Source of the DNA: Bacteroidales bacterium UBA2712
Lineage (GTDB): Bacteria; Bacteroidota; Bacteroidia; Bacteroidales; Paludibacteraceae
Direction of reading: 5' to 3'
Length of the DNA stretch: 64,000 bases
Assembly: GCA_002354055.1 (NCBI GenBank)
Contig: DEKW01000013.1
Span: forward strand, 167,578 to 231,577
Positions within the stretch are counted from its first letter, which is position 1, and every line of letters begins with the position of its first letter. Both the position numbers and the translations under genes were made by a program. Positions 42,256 to 51,447 of the stretch are shown here, piece after piece. The notes below the pieces were generated by a model. That model was not told the origin of the DNA and did not search any database. It saw nothing but the letters and a program-made list of their open reading frames with translations.

Positions 42256-43830
42256 CTGAAACATTTACACATACAAAACTATGCGCTGATCAGCCATCTG
42301 GACATCGATTTCAGCGAGGGTTTCTCGGTGTTGACCGGAGAGACCGGTGCAGGAAAGAGTATCATCTTAGGTGCGCTGGCGTTAGTAATGGGTGCCCGGG
42401 CAGACAGCAAGGCCATCACGGACGGCGAGGACAAATGTATCATCGAGGCGGAGTTTGATGAAGGCATCATCCGCCGGGAGTTGTACGCCAACGGCAAAAG
42501 TCGGTCGTTTGTGGATGACAGCGTCGTGACCTTGCAGGAGCTGAAAGCCTTGGCAAACAGGCTAATTGATATCCACTCGCAGCATGCGAATCTGCTGATT
42601 GAGAACGCGGATTTTCAGTTGGAGGTAGTCGATGCGATAGCCGCCAATGAGTCGATTTTAGAGAGCTATAGTGCTCAGTATGAGCGGTATATTGCGGTTC
42701 AAGAGCAGTTGCATAAATTGCAAGAGTTGGCTCGCAAAAGCCGTCAGGACGCAGATTATATCCAGTATCGGTATAAGTTGTTGAGCGACGCAGAACTGCA
42801 AGAAGGCGAGTTGGAAGAGTTGGAACAAGAGCAGTATCAGTTGAGCCATGCGGAGGAGATCCAGACGGCTTTGCAGACGGCAATAGAAGCGCTGAACGGA
42901 GAGCAAGGAAGTGCGATAGAGGCCTTACGGGCTTGCCGGTTGGACGAGGCGGCTGCAGATTTGCAGGAGCGGATTGAGAGTGCTCGAATCGAGATACAGG
43001 ACATCGCCGAAGAGGCGGAACGCAAGCTGAACCGCATCGAACGCGACCCGAGACGTTTGGAATGGGTTGAAGAGCGCATCGGAGCCTTGCATGAGTTATT
43101 GCAGAAATTCGGTGTAGAGACGATTGAGGAACTGATCCAAGAGCGCGATACGTTGGCTCAACAGGTCGAGCGGATGGACAGTTTCGATTTCGATATCGAG
43201 CAAGCCAAGAAAGAGACGGAGAAAGAGCGGAAGGCCCTTCAGCAAGCCGGAGAGGCGCTGACCAAGAGCCGCAAAGCTGTCGTGCCGCAGATATGCAAGA
43301 GCCTGGAGGACGGCTTACAACGCTTGGGCGTGACGCACGCCAAAGTGGAGATCCCGATCACGAAGACGGAAGACTTCACGCCGAAAGGCTGCGACGAGGT
43401 GCAGCTGATGTTTGCTGCAAACCTCAATCAGAGTCTGAGGGCCGTGAGTGAGGTGGCTTCCGGCGGTGAGATCAGCCGACTGATGCTGTGCGTCAAAGCG
43501 CTGATAGCCAATACAAAAGGTCTGCCGACCATCATCTTCGACGAGATAGATACCGGTGTGAGCGGCAATATCGCCACCCAGATGGCTTCTATCATGCGGG
43601 AGATGGCGAAAAGCCGTCAGATCATCGCCATCACCCATCTGCCGCAGATCGCCGCGCTGGGCGAGAACCATTATAAAGTCTATAAGGCCGACACAGACCT
43701 CCGCACAGAGACGCATATCAGCCGGCTCAACGAGGATGAACGGATACAAGAGATAGCCACAATGCTGAGCGGAAACGAAGTAAGCGAATCGGCACTTAAG
43801 ACGGCAAGGGAGCTAGTGAATCGCAAATGA
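42253..43830 (+). CDS. recN: DNA repair protein RecN
   Basis: 525-residue SMC-like ATPase. Walker A LTGETGAGKSIILGAL (about residue 28), a long coiled coil (about 130-340), then the signature ASGGEISRLMLCVKAL and Walker B TIIFDEIDTGVSGNIA (about 430), and ITHLPQIAALG. It acts at double-strand breaks. The 3' end Arg-Lys-TGA starts the next array. Confidence 0.96.
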   Translation: MLKHLHIQNYALISHLDIDFSEGFSVLTGETGAGKSIILGALALVMGARADSKAITDGEDKCIIEAEFDEGIIRRELYANGKSRSFVDDSVVTLQELKALANRLIDIHSQHANLLIENADFQLEVVDAIAANESILESYSAQYERYIAVQEQLHKLQELARKSRQDADYIQYRYKLLSDAELQEGELEELEQEQYQLSHAEEIQTALQTAIEALNGEQGSAIEALRACRLDEAAADLQERIESARIEIQDIAEEAERKLNRIERDPRRLEWVEERIGALHELLQKFGVETIEELIQERDTLAQQVERMDSFDFDIEQAKKETEKERKALQQAGEALTKSRKAVVPQICKSLEDGLQRLGVTHAKVEIPITKTEDFTPKGCDEVQLMFAANLNQSLRAVSEVASGGEISRLMLCVKALIANTKGLPTIIFDEIDTGVSGNIATQMASIMREMAKSRQIIAITHLPQIAALGENHYKVYKADTDLRTETHISRLNEDERIQEIATMLSGNEVSESALKTARELVNRK

Positions 43831-43860
43831 GAAATTAGTAAATGAGAAAATTGTAAATGA
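43822..43860. repeat. Array recN-rarA
   Basis: CGCAAATGAGAAA then TAAATGAG / AAAATTG / TAAATGAC words; the recN stop TGA is inside. It begins exactly like the gldF 3' array. Confidence 0.55.
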
Positions 43861-43864
43861 CTTT

Positions 43865-45142
43865 ATGTTGCCATTAGCAGAGAGACTTCGGCCAAAGACT
43901 TTGGACGAATACATAGGGCAGAAACATCTGGTGGGCGAAGGAGCAATCCTGAGACAGATGATAGAGAGCGGGAATATCGCTTCGTTCATTCTGTGGGGTC
44001 CTCCGGGTGTGGGCAAAACGACTCTGGCGCGGATCATCGCCCATCAGTTACAGCGGCCGTTTTATACCCTGAGTGCCGTTACGAGCGGCGTGAAGGAGGT
44101 GCGGGACGTGATCGACAAAGCCAAACGCACGTCGGTCATGAATAGCGGTCTTTTTGCACCGGCCGACAGCCGCAGTCCGATACTTTTTATTGACGAGATC
44201 CACCGGTTCAGCAAGAGCCAGCAAGACAGCCTCTTGGGCGCTGTGGAAGAAGGCACGATCACGCTTATCGGCGCCACTACGGAGAATCCGTCGTTTGAGG
44301 TCATCACGCCGCTTCTGAGCCGGTGTCAGGTGTATGTACTGAAATCCCTGGAGAAGGCGGATCTGCTCGAGTTACTGGACCGCGCGATGACCCAAGACGA
44401 GTATATCCGTTCGCTGGGCATCACGGTCAAAGAGACTGAATCAATCTTGCGATACAGCGGAGGCGACGCCCGTAAATTACTGAATATCATTGAATTAGTC
44501 AGCAATAGCGGCGTTAAGATCATCGATAACGAGACCGTTACCAAACAGCTGCAACAGAACCCCGTGGCGTACGACAAGGACGGCGAGATGCATTATGACA
44601 TCATCTCCGCGTACATCAAATCCATCCGCGGGAGTGACCCGCAGGCAGCTATCTATTGGCTCGCGCGTATGATCGAAGGCGGCGAGGACCCGAAGTTTAT
44701 CGCCCGGCGGTTGGTCATCTCCGCGAGCGAAGACATCGGTTTGGCAAACCCGAATGCAATGCTGGTGGCGAACGCATGTTTTGACGTACTGACGAAGATC
44801 GGATGGCCGGAAGGACGTATTCCTTTAGCCGAAGCCACCATCTATTTAGCTACGAGTCCGAAGAGTAACTCCGGTATTCTGGCTATTGACGAGGCTTTGG
44901 GTGTGGTACGCGAGACCGGAAACCTGCCGGTTCCCCTGCATTTGAGAAACGCGCCGACGAGTCTGATGAAGGAGTTGGGCTATGCCGACGGATACAAATA
45001 TGCGCATGATTTTCCGAACCATTTTGTCAAGCAACAATTCATGCCGGACGAGTTGGTAGGAAGGGAGTTTTGGCAGGCACAAGGTAGCCAGCAAGAGCAG
45101 AAAATGGCCGACTGGATGAAGTTTCTCTGGGGCGAAAAATAG
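43865..45142 (+). CDS. rarA: Replication-associated recombination protein A (MgsA/RarA)
   Basis: 425-residue AAA+ ATPase: PLAERLRPKTLDEYIGQKHL, Walker A WGPPGVGKTTLA (about residue 45), Walker B ILFIDEIHRFSKSQQD, sensor 1 IGATTENPSFEV, and the C-terminal tetramerisation domain with RRLVISASEDIGLANPNA. It acts at stalled forks. The stop TAG shares its G with the GTG start of hemW. Confidence 0.96.
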   Translation: MLPLAERLRPKTLDEYIGQKHLVGEGAILRQMIESGNIASFILWGPPGVGKTTLARIIAHQLQRPFYTLSAVTSGVKEVRDVIDKAKRTSVMNSGLFAPADSRSPILFIDEIHRFSKSQQDSLLGAVEEGTITLIGATTENPSFEVITPLLSRCQVYVLKSLEKADLLELLDRAMTQDEYIRSLGITVKETESILRYSGGDARKLLNIIELVSNSGVKIIDNETVTKQLQQNPVAYDKDGEMHYDIISAYIKSIRGSDPQAAIYWLARMIEGGEDPKFIARRLVISASEDIGLANPNAMLVANACFDVLTKIGWPEGRIPLAEATIYLATSPKSNSGILAIDEALGVVRETGNLPVPLHLRNAPTSLMKELGYADGYKYAHDFPNHFVKQQFMPDELVGREFWQAQGSQQEQKMADWMKFLWGEK

Positions 45143-46236
45143 TGGCGGGCGTCTATATACATATACCGTTTTGCGTGCGCAGGTGTGCGTACTGCGACTT
45201 CTTCTCCACCACCCTTTTAGAGCGGCGTGAGGCGTATGTCGAGGCAGTATTGAAGGAGATAGAGAAGCGGCGTGAAGAAGCCGGAGCGATCCGTACGATC
45301 TATATCGGCGGTGGCACGCCAAGCACGTTGGAGGCTTCGCAGATACAACGGGTGATTGAAGCCGTCGGCGCGCCGGATGCTACGGAAGTGACGATGGAGC
45401 TGAACCCGAGCGACGCATCGGCGGAGTACCTAATGGCTATCCGGGAAGCCGGCGTCAACCGACTGTCCATCGGCATTCAGTCTTTTCAAGACGAGCTGTT
45501 GCGACTCATCGGCCGGCGGCATAATGCCGCGCAAGCGATCAAGGCGGTTAGGATGGCGCAGGAGGCGGGTTTTGAGAACCTCTCCATCGACCTGATGTAC
45601 GCCCTGCCGGGTGAGACGATGGCGCAATGGGAAGAAGATATCGAGACGGCGCTCGGGCTGAAGGTACAACATATATCGTCTTACGGTCTGATGTACGAGG
45701 ACGGGACCACGATGACGAAAAGGCTGGAGAAAGGCGAGATAGAGGCGGTGGATGAAGAGACGGAGAACGCGATGTACGACACCCTCTGCCGGCGGCTCAA
45801 AGAGGCGGGATTCGTGCATTACGAGGTCAGCAATTTTGCGTTGCCGGGATTCGAAGCGCAGCATAACAGCAGCTACTGGGACGGCACGCCGTATGTCGGC
45901 ATAGGCGCCGGTGCGCACAGTTATCTGCCGCCCGTTCGGAGTTGGAACCCAAGCGACCTGAACGCTTATATACAGGGCATTGAGGGCGGTTCTTTAGTGC
46001 GGGAAAGCGAGACGCTGAGCGAGAAGGATATGTATAACGAGCGGATCATGTTGGGGCTGAGAACGAGCAAAGGAATTCGCCTTGACGATACTCAAAGGTC
46101 GCGGGCAGGTCGCGGGCAGGTCGCGGGATTGGACCGTTTTTCGGGTCTCTTACGGCTCACGGAGGATGGACGGCTGGTCGCCACGCAGGAAGGCCTGCAT
46201 GTATTAAATCGAATAATTGAAGAATTGATGATATGA
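45142..46236 (+). CDS. hemW: HemW-like radical SAM heme chaperone
   Basis: 364 residues with a GTG start. Radical SAM CxxxCxxC motif in PFCVRRCAYCDFF (about residue 10), IYIGGGTPS, LSIGIQSFQDELL and the HemW-type HYEVSNFALPG and NSSYWDG. HemW delivers heme to respiratory proteins. Residues about 319-329 (RSRAGRGQVAG) near the C-terminal domain are encoded by an 11 bp repeat (46097-46127). It overlaps the PBP gene by 4 bases. Confidence 0.9.
   Translation: MAGVYIHIPFCVRRCAYCDFFSTTLLERREAYVEAVLKEIEKRREEAGAIRTIYIGGGTPSTLEASQIQRVIEAVGAPDATEVTMELNPSDASAEYLMAIREAGVNRLSIGIQSFQDELLRLIGRRHNAAQAIKAVRMAQEAGFENLSIDLMYALPGETMAQWEEDIETALGLKVQHISSYGLMYEDGTTMTKRLEKGEIEAVDEETENAMYDTLCRRLKEAGFVHYEVSNFALPGFEAQHNSSYWDGTPYVGIGAGAHSYLPPVRSWNPSDLNAYIQGIEGGSLVRESETLSEKDMYNERIMLGLRTSKGIRLDDTQRSRAGRGQVAGLDRFSGLLRLTEDGRLVATQEGLHVLNRIIEELMI
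46097..46127. repeat. In-frame 11 bp array in hemW
   Basis: GGTCGCGGGCA twice, then GGTCGCGGG. The three copies are identical, indicating recent expansion. Confidence 0.75.
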
Positions 46237-48503
46237 ATTGGAAAAGTTGGTATAAACCATTTTTGATTTGGTTTTGGAGCTTGTTTTTCGGCGGAATTAC
46301 CGTGGCGTTTCTGGTCATTTGGCTGATTACGGAAGGTGCGTTGGGTTATCTTCCTCCTTTGGAGGAATTGCAGAACCCGAAGAACTCTTTTGCGAGCGAG
46401 ATCATCTCCTCGGACATGCAGTCCTTGGGGCGTTACTACCGCTATGAGAACCGTATCGGCGTGCAGTATTCGGATCTCTCGCCGGATCTGATTAATGCCC
46501 TGATAGCGACGGAGGATGTGCGGTTCTATGACCACACGGGTGTGGATTTCAAGTCGATGTTCCGTGCGGTACTGAAACTCGGCCGTGCGGGCGGTGGCTC
46601 TACCCTCACCCAGCAGCTGGCCAAACAGCTCTGGTCTCCGCGCGCGAACAATATCTTCGAGCGCGCGATGCAGAAACCTATCGAATGGGTCATCGCCACG
46701 AAGCTGGAGCGGCTCTACAGCAAGGACGAGATCCTGCTGATGTACCTCAACCAGTTCGATTTTCTGTATAACGCCGTGGGAATTCAGTCGGCGGCGCAGG
46801 TCTATTTCTCGACCACTCCGAAGGATCTGAAGATGGAAGAAGCGGCGATGCTTGTAGGCATGTGTAAGAACCCCTCGCTGTACAACCCCGTCCGCCATCC
46901 GGAGCGCGCTACAGGAAGGCGTAACACGGTTCTTGGGCAGATGGAGAAATACGGCTACATCGATGCGGCCGTGCGCGATTCGCTCGCGGCGTTGCCCTTG
47001 GAGTTGCATTACCGCTCGGTGGATCACAAGCAAGGTATCGCTCCTTATTTCCGCGAGTACCTGCGCGTGGTGCTGACCGCCAAAGAGCCCAAAGAGAGCG
47101 ACTATTCCGAGTGGAACCAACAGCAATACCGCTTGGACAGATGGCAATGGGAGAACAACCCGCTGTTTGGTTTTTGCGAGAAAAACCGCAAGCCGGACGG
47201 CAGCAAGTATGACATCTATCAGGACGGTCTGAAGATCTACACGACCATCGATTCGCGGATGCAGAGGTATGCCGAGGAGGCCGTGAGCGAGCATATGCAG
47301 GCACAACAGAAATCCTTCTTCAAGGAACTCAAACGCAAGAAGAACGCACCTTTCTCACGGTCGCTGACGCAGGAGGAAGTGGACGGCATCATGAACCGCT
47401 CGATCAGGCAGACCGACCGGTACCGAATAATGAAACGTGAGGGGTGCTCCCAGGACTCGATCATGGCAGCATTCAAGACCCCGCGGGAGATGCAGATCTT
47501 CACGTACGAAAACGGCATGATTGATACCGTCATGAGCCCGTATGACTCGATCAAATGGCAGAAGAGCTTCCTGCGTTGCGGATTCATGTCCATGGACCCG
47601 CATACCGGTCATGTGAAGGCGTATGTGGGCGGTCCGAATTTCGCGCATTTCCAATACGACATGACGACCAAAGGTCGCCGACAGGTGGGTTCGACGGTCA
47701 AACCGTACCTCTACACGCTCGCGATGGACGAAGGCATGTGGCCGTGCGAGAAGACAGTCAACGAGCCTGTGACCCTCATCGACGCCAACGGCATCGAATG
47801 GACGCCGCGCGACACACACGACAAGTACCGAGGCGACACGGTCACGCTGACCTGGGGCTTGATGAACTCGTCCAACTGGATCTCCGCGTACCTCATGTCC
47901 CTCTTCACGCCGGAGCAATTAGTGAAGATCATGCAGTCCTTCGGTATCCAGGGCCAGTTAGACCCCGTGGTCTCGCTCTGTCTGGGACCGTGCGAGGTGA
48001 GCGTCGAGGAGATGGTGGACGCCTACACGACTTTCGCCAACAAAGGTATCCGTACCGAACCGCTCTACGTCACCCGCATTGAGGACAGCAACGGCAACAT
48101 CATCGGTTCGTTCACCCCGCGGACACATGAGATCATCAGCGAGACGACCGCCTATAAGATGATTTATATGCTGCGCGCGGTAATCGATCACGGAACGGGT
48201 GTCCGGATGCGCTACCGATACGGTCTGACGGTACCGATGGGCGGCAAGACGGGTACGACGAACAATAACTCCGACGGATGGTTCATGTGCTTCACGCCGT
48301 CGCTCGTCAGCGGCACTTGGGTCGGCGGCGAAGATCGTGGCATACATTTTGATGGTATGGCAGAGGGACAGGGCGCTTCGATGGCGTTGCCTATCTGCGG
48401 ACTGTACATGCAGAAAGTGCTGGCAGACCCGGATTTGGGCTATTCGTCCGAGGAACAGTTTGATGTCCCCGCATGGTTTGACCCGAACGAAGGATGTAAA
48501 TAG
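46233..48503 (+). CDS. Bifunctional penicillin-binding protein 1A
   Basis: 756 residues. One N-terminal membrane helix (about 10-33); GT51 glycosyltransferase with ATEDVRFYDHTGVD (catalytic Glu, about residue 92) and GGSTLTQQLAKQLW; then the transpeptidase with the SxxK serine in GSTVKPYLYT (about 490), SSN in NSSNWIS and KTGTT (about 673). It polymerises and cross-links peptidoglycan on the periplasmic side. Confidence 0.95.
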   Translation: MNWKSWYKPFLIWFWSLFFGGITVAFLVIWLITEGALGYLPPLEELQNPKNSFASEIISSDMQSLGRYYRYENRIGVQYSDLSPDLINALIATEDVRFYDHTGVDFKSMFRAVLKLGRAGGGSTLTQQLAKQLWSPRANNIFERAMQKPIEWVIATKLERLYSKDEILLMYLNQFDFLYNAVGIQSAAQVYFSTTPKDLKMEEAAMLVGMCKNPSLYNPVRHPERATGRRNTVLGQMEKYGYIDAAVRDSLAALPLELHYRSVDHKQGIAPYFREYLRVVLTAKEPKESDYSEWNQQQYRLDRWQWENNPLFGFCEKNRKPDGSKYDIYQDGLKIYTTIDSRMQRYAEEAVSEHMQAQQKSFFKELKRKKNAPFSRSLTQEEVDGIMNRSIRQTDRYRIMKREGCSQDSIMAAFKTPREMQIFTYENGMIDTVMSPYDSIKWQKSFLRCGFMSMDPHTGHVKAYVGGPNFAHFQYDMTTKGRRQVGSTVKPYLYTLAMDEGMWPCEKTVNEPVTLIDANGIEWTPRDTHDKYRGDTVTLTWGLMNSSNWISAYLMSLFTPEQLVKIMQSFGIQGQLDPVVSLCLGPCEVSVEEMVDAYTTFANKGIRTEPLYVTRIEDSNGNIIGSFTPRTHEIISETTAYKMIYMLRAVIDHGTGVRMRYRYGLTVPMGGKTGTTNNNSDGWFMCFTPSLVSGTWVGGEDRGIHFDGMAEGQGASMALPICGLYMQKVLADPDLGYSSEEQFDVPAWFDPNEGCK

Positions 48504-48510
48504 TTACCGG

Positions 48511-48558
48511 AATATCGAAAAATCGAAATATCGAGATGTCGAGATATCGAAATACCGC
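48511..48558. repeat. Octamer array carrying the start codon of the TPR gene
   Basis: Six 8 bp units ending TCG or CCG (GAATATCG, AAAAATCG, AAATATCG, AGATGTCG, AGATATCG, AAATACCG). The ATG is in unit 4, so units 4-6 encode the first residues MSRYRNT. Confidence 0.82.
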
Positions 48559-50497
48559 ATTTATTCTGTTGTTGCTTGTCGCAGCGGTTTTTAGTCCCGC
48601 GCGAGCCCAGCTGAACACCGACCGCATTACCGCGATCGGGCGGAATGCCCTGTATTTCGAGGATTACGTACTCTCCATCCAGTATTTCAACCAGGTCATC
48701 CACCTCAAGCCGTACCTGAGCGAACCCTATTTCTACCGGGCAATCGCGAAGATCCAGTTGGAGGATTACCAGGGCGCTTTGCGGGATTGTAATGCGGCTA
48801 TCGAGCGCAATCCTTTCTCGCCGGGCTGCTATTATGCCCGCGGGTATATCTACCGCCAGCTGAACCGTCTGGAGGAGGCGGAGGCGGATTATACGGAGGC
48901 ACTTCGTTTCTCGCCGGAGAACCGCACCTATATGTTATTGCGCGCGGACACACGTGCGCAGATGAAGCATTACGACGCGGCGTTGGAGGACATCAGCCAG
49001 ATGCTCAAACGCGAACCGCAATCGGCTTCCGTATGGGGCGAGAAAGGGCATATCAGCATCCTCAAGAAAGATACGCTGACGGCGCTCGAGGCCTTTGAGA
49101 AGGCTTCTCAGTACGACAAGACCAACCCGGCTGTGTGGTCGGCTCTCGGTGTGACGAACCTCATGCTGAATCGCGAAGACGAGGCGTATGTACAACTGAC
49201 CCAGGCCATCAATCTTGGCTCCAAATGGGCGGGCGACTATATCAACCGGGGTATCATCCATTACCACCGCCATAACTACCGCGGGGCGTTGAGCGACTAC
49301 GACCAGGCGGTGAAGATCGCCCCTAAAGAAGCCGATTGCTACTACAACCGTGGCGTGATGCGGCAGGAGGTGGGCGATTACAACCGCGCCTTGGAGGACC
49401 TGAATACCGCCATCTCGCTGGATCCCGAACGGACGGAGATGCGTTACCAGCGCGGCTTGGTCGAGATGCAACTGAGGCAATGGAAAGCCGTCGTCCGAGA
49501 CATGGACTCTCTCATCGCCCGCTATCCGTATTTCCTGCCGGCATACTATCTCGCCTCGCAGGCGGCAGACAAGCAAGGTCTCACGAAGACTTCCTATCAA
49601 TACCGCCAGAAGGCTTATGAACTGGAGCAGAAGAAAGATCAGATTCAGTCGCAGCAGGCCTCGCAGCCCAATACAGACCTGCTGATCGCCGATGCCCAGC
49701 CGCAGAAGAAAGACCATCGTAAGGAGTTCTCCACCTCCACGGCACAGGACCAGACCGACATCCCCGACGAGGAGCAGAAATACGACTCGCAGACTCGTGG
49801 TTCGATCCAGAAGAAGCACCAGGACGTCGTCAACGAGCCGAATATCGTGCTCTCCTATTACAGCCAGGACATGAGTCTCAGGCGCACGAACTACTACCAC
49901 CCGCTCGTGGATGAACTCAACAAGGCAAATATCCTGCCGGCGGCGTTGAAGTTCACCGCGCAAGAGCTGACGCTCACGGCGGAGATGGTGGATTATCATT
50001 TCGCAAACATCAACCACCTGACGCAATACACGGACGAAAACCCCTCGGCCATCCTATACCTCGCGCGAGCGATAGAGTTCGCCATCATCAAGGATTACGC
50101 CAGCGCCGTGGACGACTGCACGCGTGCGCTGCTGCTGGCAAACAGCCGGCTGGAGCCCATCATCGTCTTCTGCCGCGCCAACTGGCGGTACCGTATGATG
50201 GACGGAGATAACGAACTGATACTCAGGGATTACGACCATGTGCTGACCCTGCAGCCGGACTTCTCTTTTGCGCTGTATAACAAAGCCAATATCCTCTGCG
50301 CGCGGAAGGATTATCAGGAGGCTATCCGGTACTACACGAAGGCTATTGAGGCGGATAACGACTTTGCGGAAGCCTATTTCAACAGGGGGCTGACGTATGT
50401 CTTTACCGGCGAGAACGAGAAAGGCCTCGCGGACCTGAGCAAGGCCGGAGAATTAGGCATTTATCAGGCGTATAACCTCATCACGAGATTTAAATAG
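48536..50497 (+). CDS. Exported multi-TPR protein
   Basis: 653 residues: signal peptide (to about residue 25, ending ARAQ), a first TPR superhelix of about nine repeats (residues 30-360), a low-complexity Gln/Ser/Asp-rich linker (about 365-430), and a second TPR group at the C-terminus (about 495-650). It probably scaffolds an envelope complex; function unknown. Following PBP1A by 32 bases suggests a cell-wall link. The basic n-region comes from the octamer array. Confidence 0.85.
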   Translation: MSRYRNTAFILLLLVAAVFSPARAQLNTDRITAIGRNALYFEDYVLSIQYFNQVIHLKPYLSEPYFYRAIAKIQLEDYQGALRDCNAAIERNPFSPGCYYARGYIYRQLNRLEEAEADYTEALRFSPENRTYMLLRADTRAQMKHYDAALEDISQMLKREPQSASVWGEKGHISILKKDTLTALEAFEKASQYDKTNPAVWSALGVTNLMLNREDEAYVQLTQAINLGSKWAGDYINRGIIHYHRHNYRGALSDYDQAVKIAPKEADCYYNRGVMRQEVGDYNRALEDLNTAISLDPERTEMRYQRGLVEMQLRQWKAVVRDMDSLIARYPYFLPAYYLASQAADKQGLTKTSYQYRQKAYELEQKKDQIQSQQASQPNTDLLIADAQPQKKDHRKEFSTSTAQDQTDIPDEEQKYDSQTRGSIQKKHQDVVNEPNIVLSYYSQDMSLRRTNYYHPLVDELNKANILPAALKFTAQELTLTAEMVDYHFANINHLTQYTDENPSAILYLARAIEFAIIKDYASAVDDCTRALLLANSRLEPIIVFCRANWRYRMMDGDNELILRDYDHVLTLQPDFSFALYNKANILCARKDYQEAIRYYTKAIEADNDFAEAYFNRGLTYVFTGENEKGLADLSKAGELGIYQAYNLITRFK

Positions 50498-50504
50498 TTG
50501 AAAA

Positions 50505-51440
50505 TTGAGAATTTTTAGATACATAGTAGTCTTTACTCTTTGCTCCATTAGCGAAGCGTTCCTGGCTCCTGCGCAAGCGCAGGTGCTCTATGAGATCAGC
50601 GGCAAAGGTACCCGGTCCAAGTCCTATATCCTGGCCACGAACCGGTACGTGGAGATGCAGTTTATCGACACCATTCCGAACGTCTTCAAGTGCTTCTCGC
50701 GGTGCAACAAAGTAATCACCGAATTTGCCATGCAGGACTACGAAGCCATCGCCGCTTTGCGTCAGGCAGCCCTTCTGCCGGATTCTGTCAAACTGACGAA
50801 TTTCTACAGCGAAAGCGAGTATCGGTATATTGACAACGCTCTTCGTATCAGTTTGGGTATGGGTTTGGATCAGTTATGCCGGATGAAACCGTCGTACCTG
50901 ACGGAGATGTTTCGGACGGAATTGATGAAGCAATGGCTGGGGTATGACGACCAGAAATCGATGGAGGACTTCTTCGAATCCGTGGCGCTGGAGAGGAATA
51001 TCCCGATTGTGGGGCTGGACAATATCGGCGAGACGATGTACATGCTTTTTGACCGCGAGCCCTTCCACTGGCAATGCAAGGAGTTGCTGAAAGTCATCGA
51101 GTACCCGGAGAACGAGGTCAAGCAGGAACGCGCCATTCGGGACATGTACCGCGACGGGCGGTTGACAGACTTGGCGTATCAGGTGGAGGGACCGAACAAC
51201 ACCACCTCTATCTCCTTCTCGGACTACAAGGTCTATACCGCTCGGAACCAACAATGGGTCAAGCGGCTCCAACCCTACCTGGCGGACGGAGGGGCATTCA
51301 TCACCCTCAATGCTGTGTTTTTAGGAGGAGAAAAGGGCTTGCTGCAACAACTCCGTGCCGCCGGATACCGTGTCCGGCCGGTCAATAGAGGTCTCCGACT
51401 AACGACGAACGACAAATTACAAACAACAAATAACAAATAA
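50505..51440 (+). CDS. TraB/GumN-family protein lacking the GxxH motif
   Basis: 311 residues, start TTG (the only start that includes the signal peptide; an in-frame TGA precedes it). After the signal, LYEISGKGTRSKSYILATNRY aligns with the family opening, where GTHH-type residues are expected; here it is ATNR. The following Glu (ITEFAMQD) is kept. Family members are thought to be membrane or periplasmic metallohydrolases, so this may be a pseudoenzyme. Signal-peptide codons contain the dispersed TTAGCGAAGCG element, and the last 14 residues (LTTNDKLQTTNNK) are encoded by a heptamer array. Confidence 0.75.
   Translation: MRIFRYIVVFTLCSISEAFLAPAQAQVLYEISGKGTRSKSYILATNRYVEMQFIDTIPNVFKCFSRCNKVITEFAMQDYEAIAALRQAALLPDSVKLTNFYSESEYRYIDNALRISLGMGLDQLCRMKPSYLTEMFRTELMKQWLGYDDQKSMEDFFESVALERNIPIVGLDNIGETMYMLFDREPFHWQCKELLKVIEYPENEVKQERAIRDMYRDGRLTDLAYQVEGPNNTTSISFSDYKVYTARNQQWVKRLQPYLADGGAFITLNAVFLGGEKGLLQQLRAAGYRVRPVNRGLRLTTNDKLQTTNNK
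50527..50560 (+). repeat. Dispersed element inside a signal-peptide coding region
   Basis: AGTCTTTACTCTTT followed by CCATTAGCGAAGCGTTCC; compare 21663-21740 and 30391-30425. It encodes VFTLCSISEAF of the TraB-like protein. Confidence 0.55.
51398..51439. repeat. Heptamer array encoding the C-terminus of the TraB-like protein
   Basis: ACTAACG, ACGAACG, ACAAATT, ACAAACA, ACAAATA, ACAAATA: six units; the TAA stop is in the last one. Confidence 0.8.
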
Positions 51441-51447
51441 AAAAACA

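Noticed and set aside
46092..47306. 404-codon frame antisense to hemW and the PBP gene
   Set aside because: It spans two well-supported genes and has no domain.
48935..50026. 363-codon frame antisense to the TPR gene
   Set aside because: Low-complexity Leu/Val/Arg composition typical of antisense TPR sequence.
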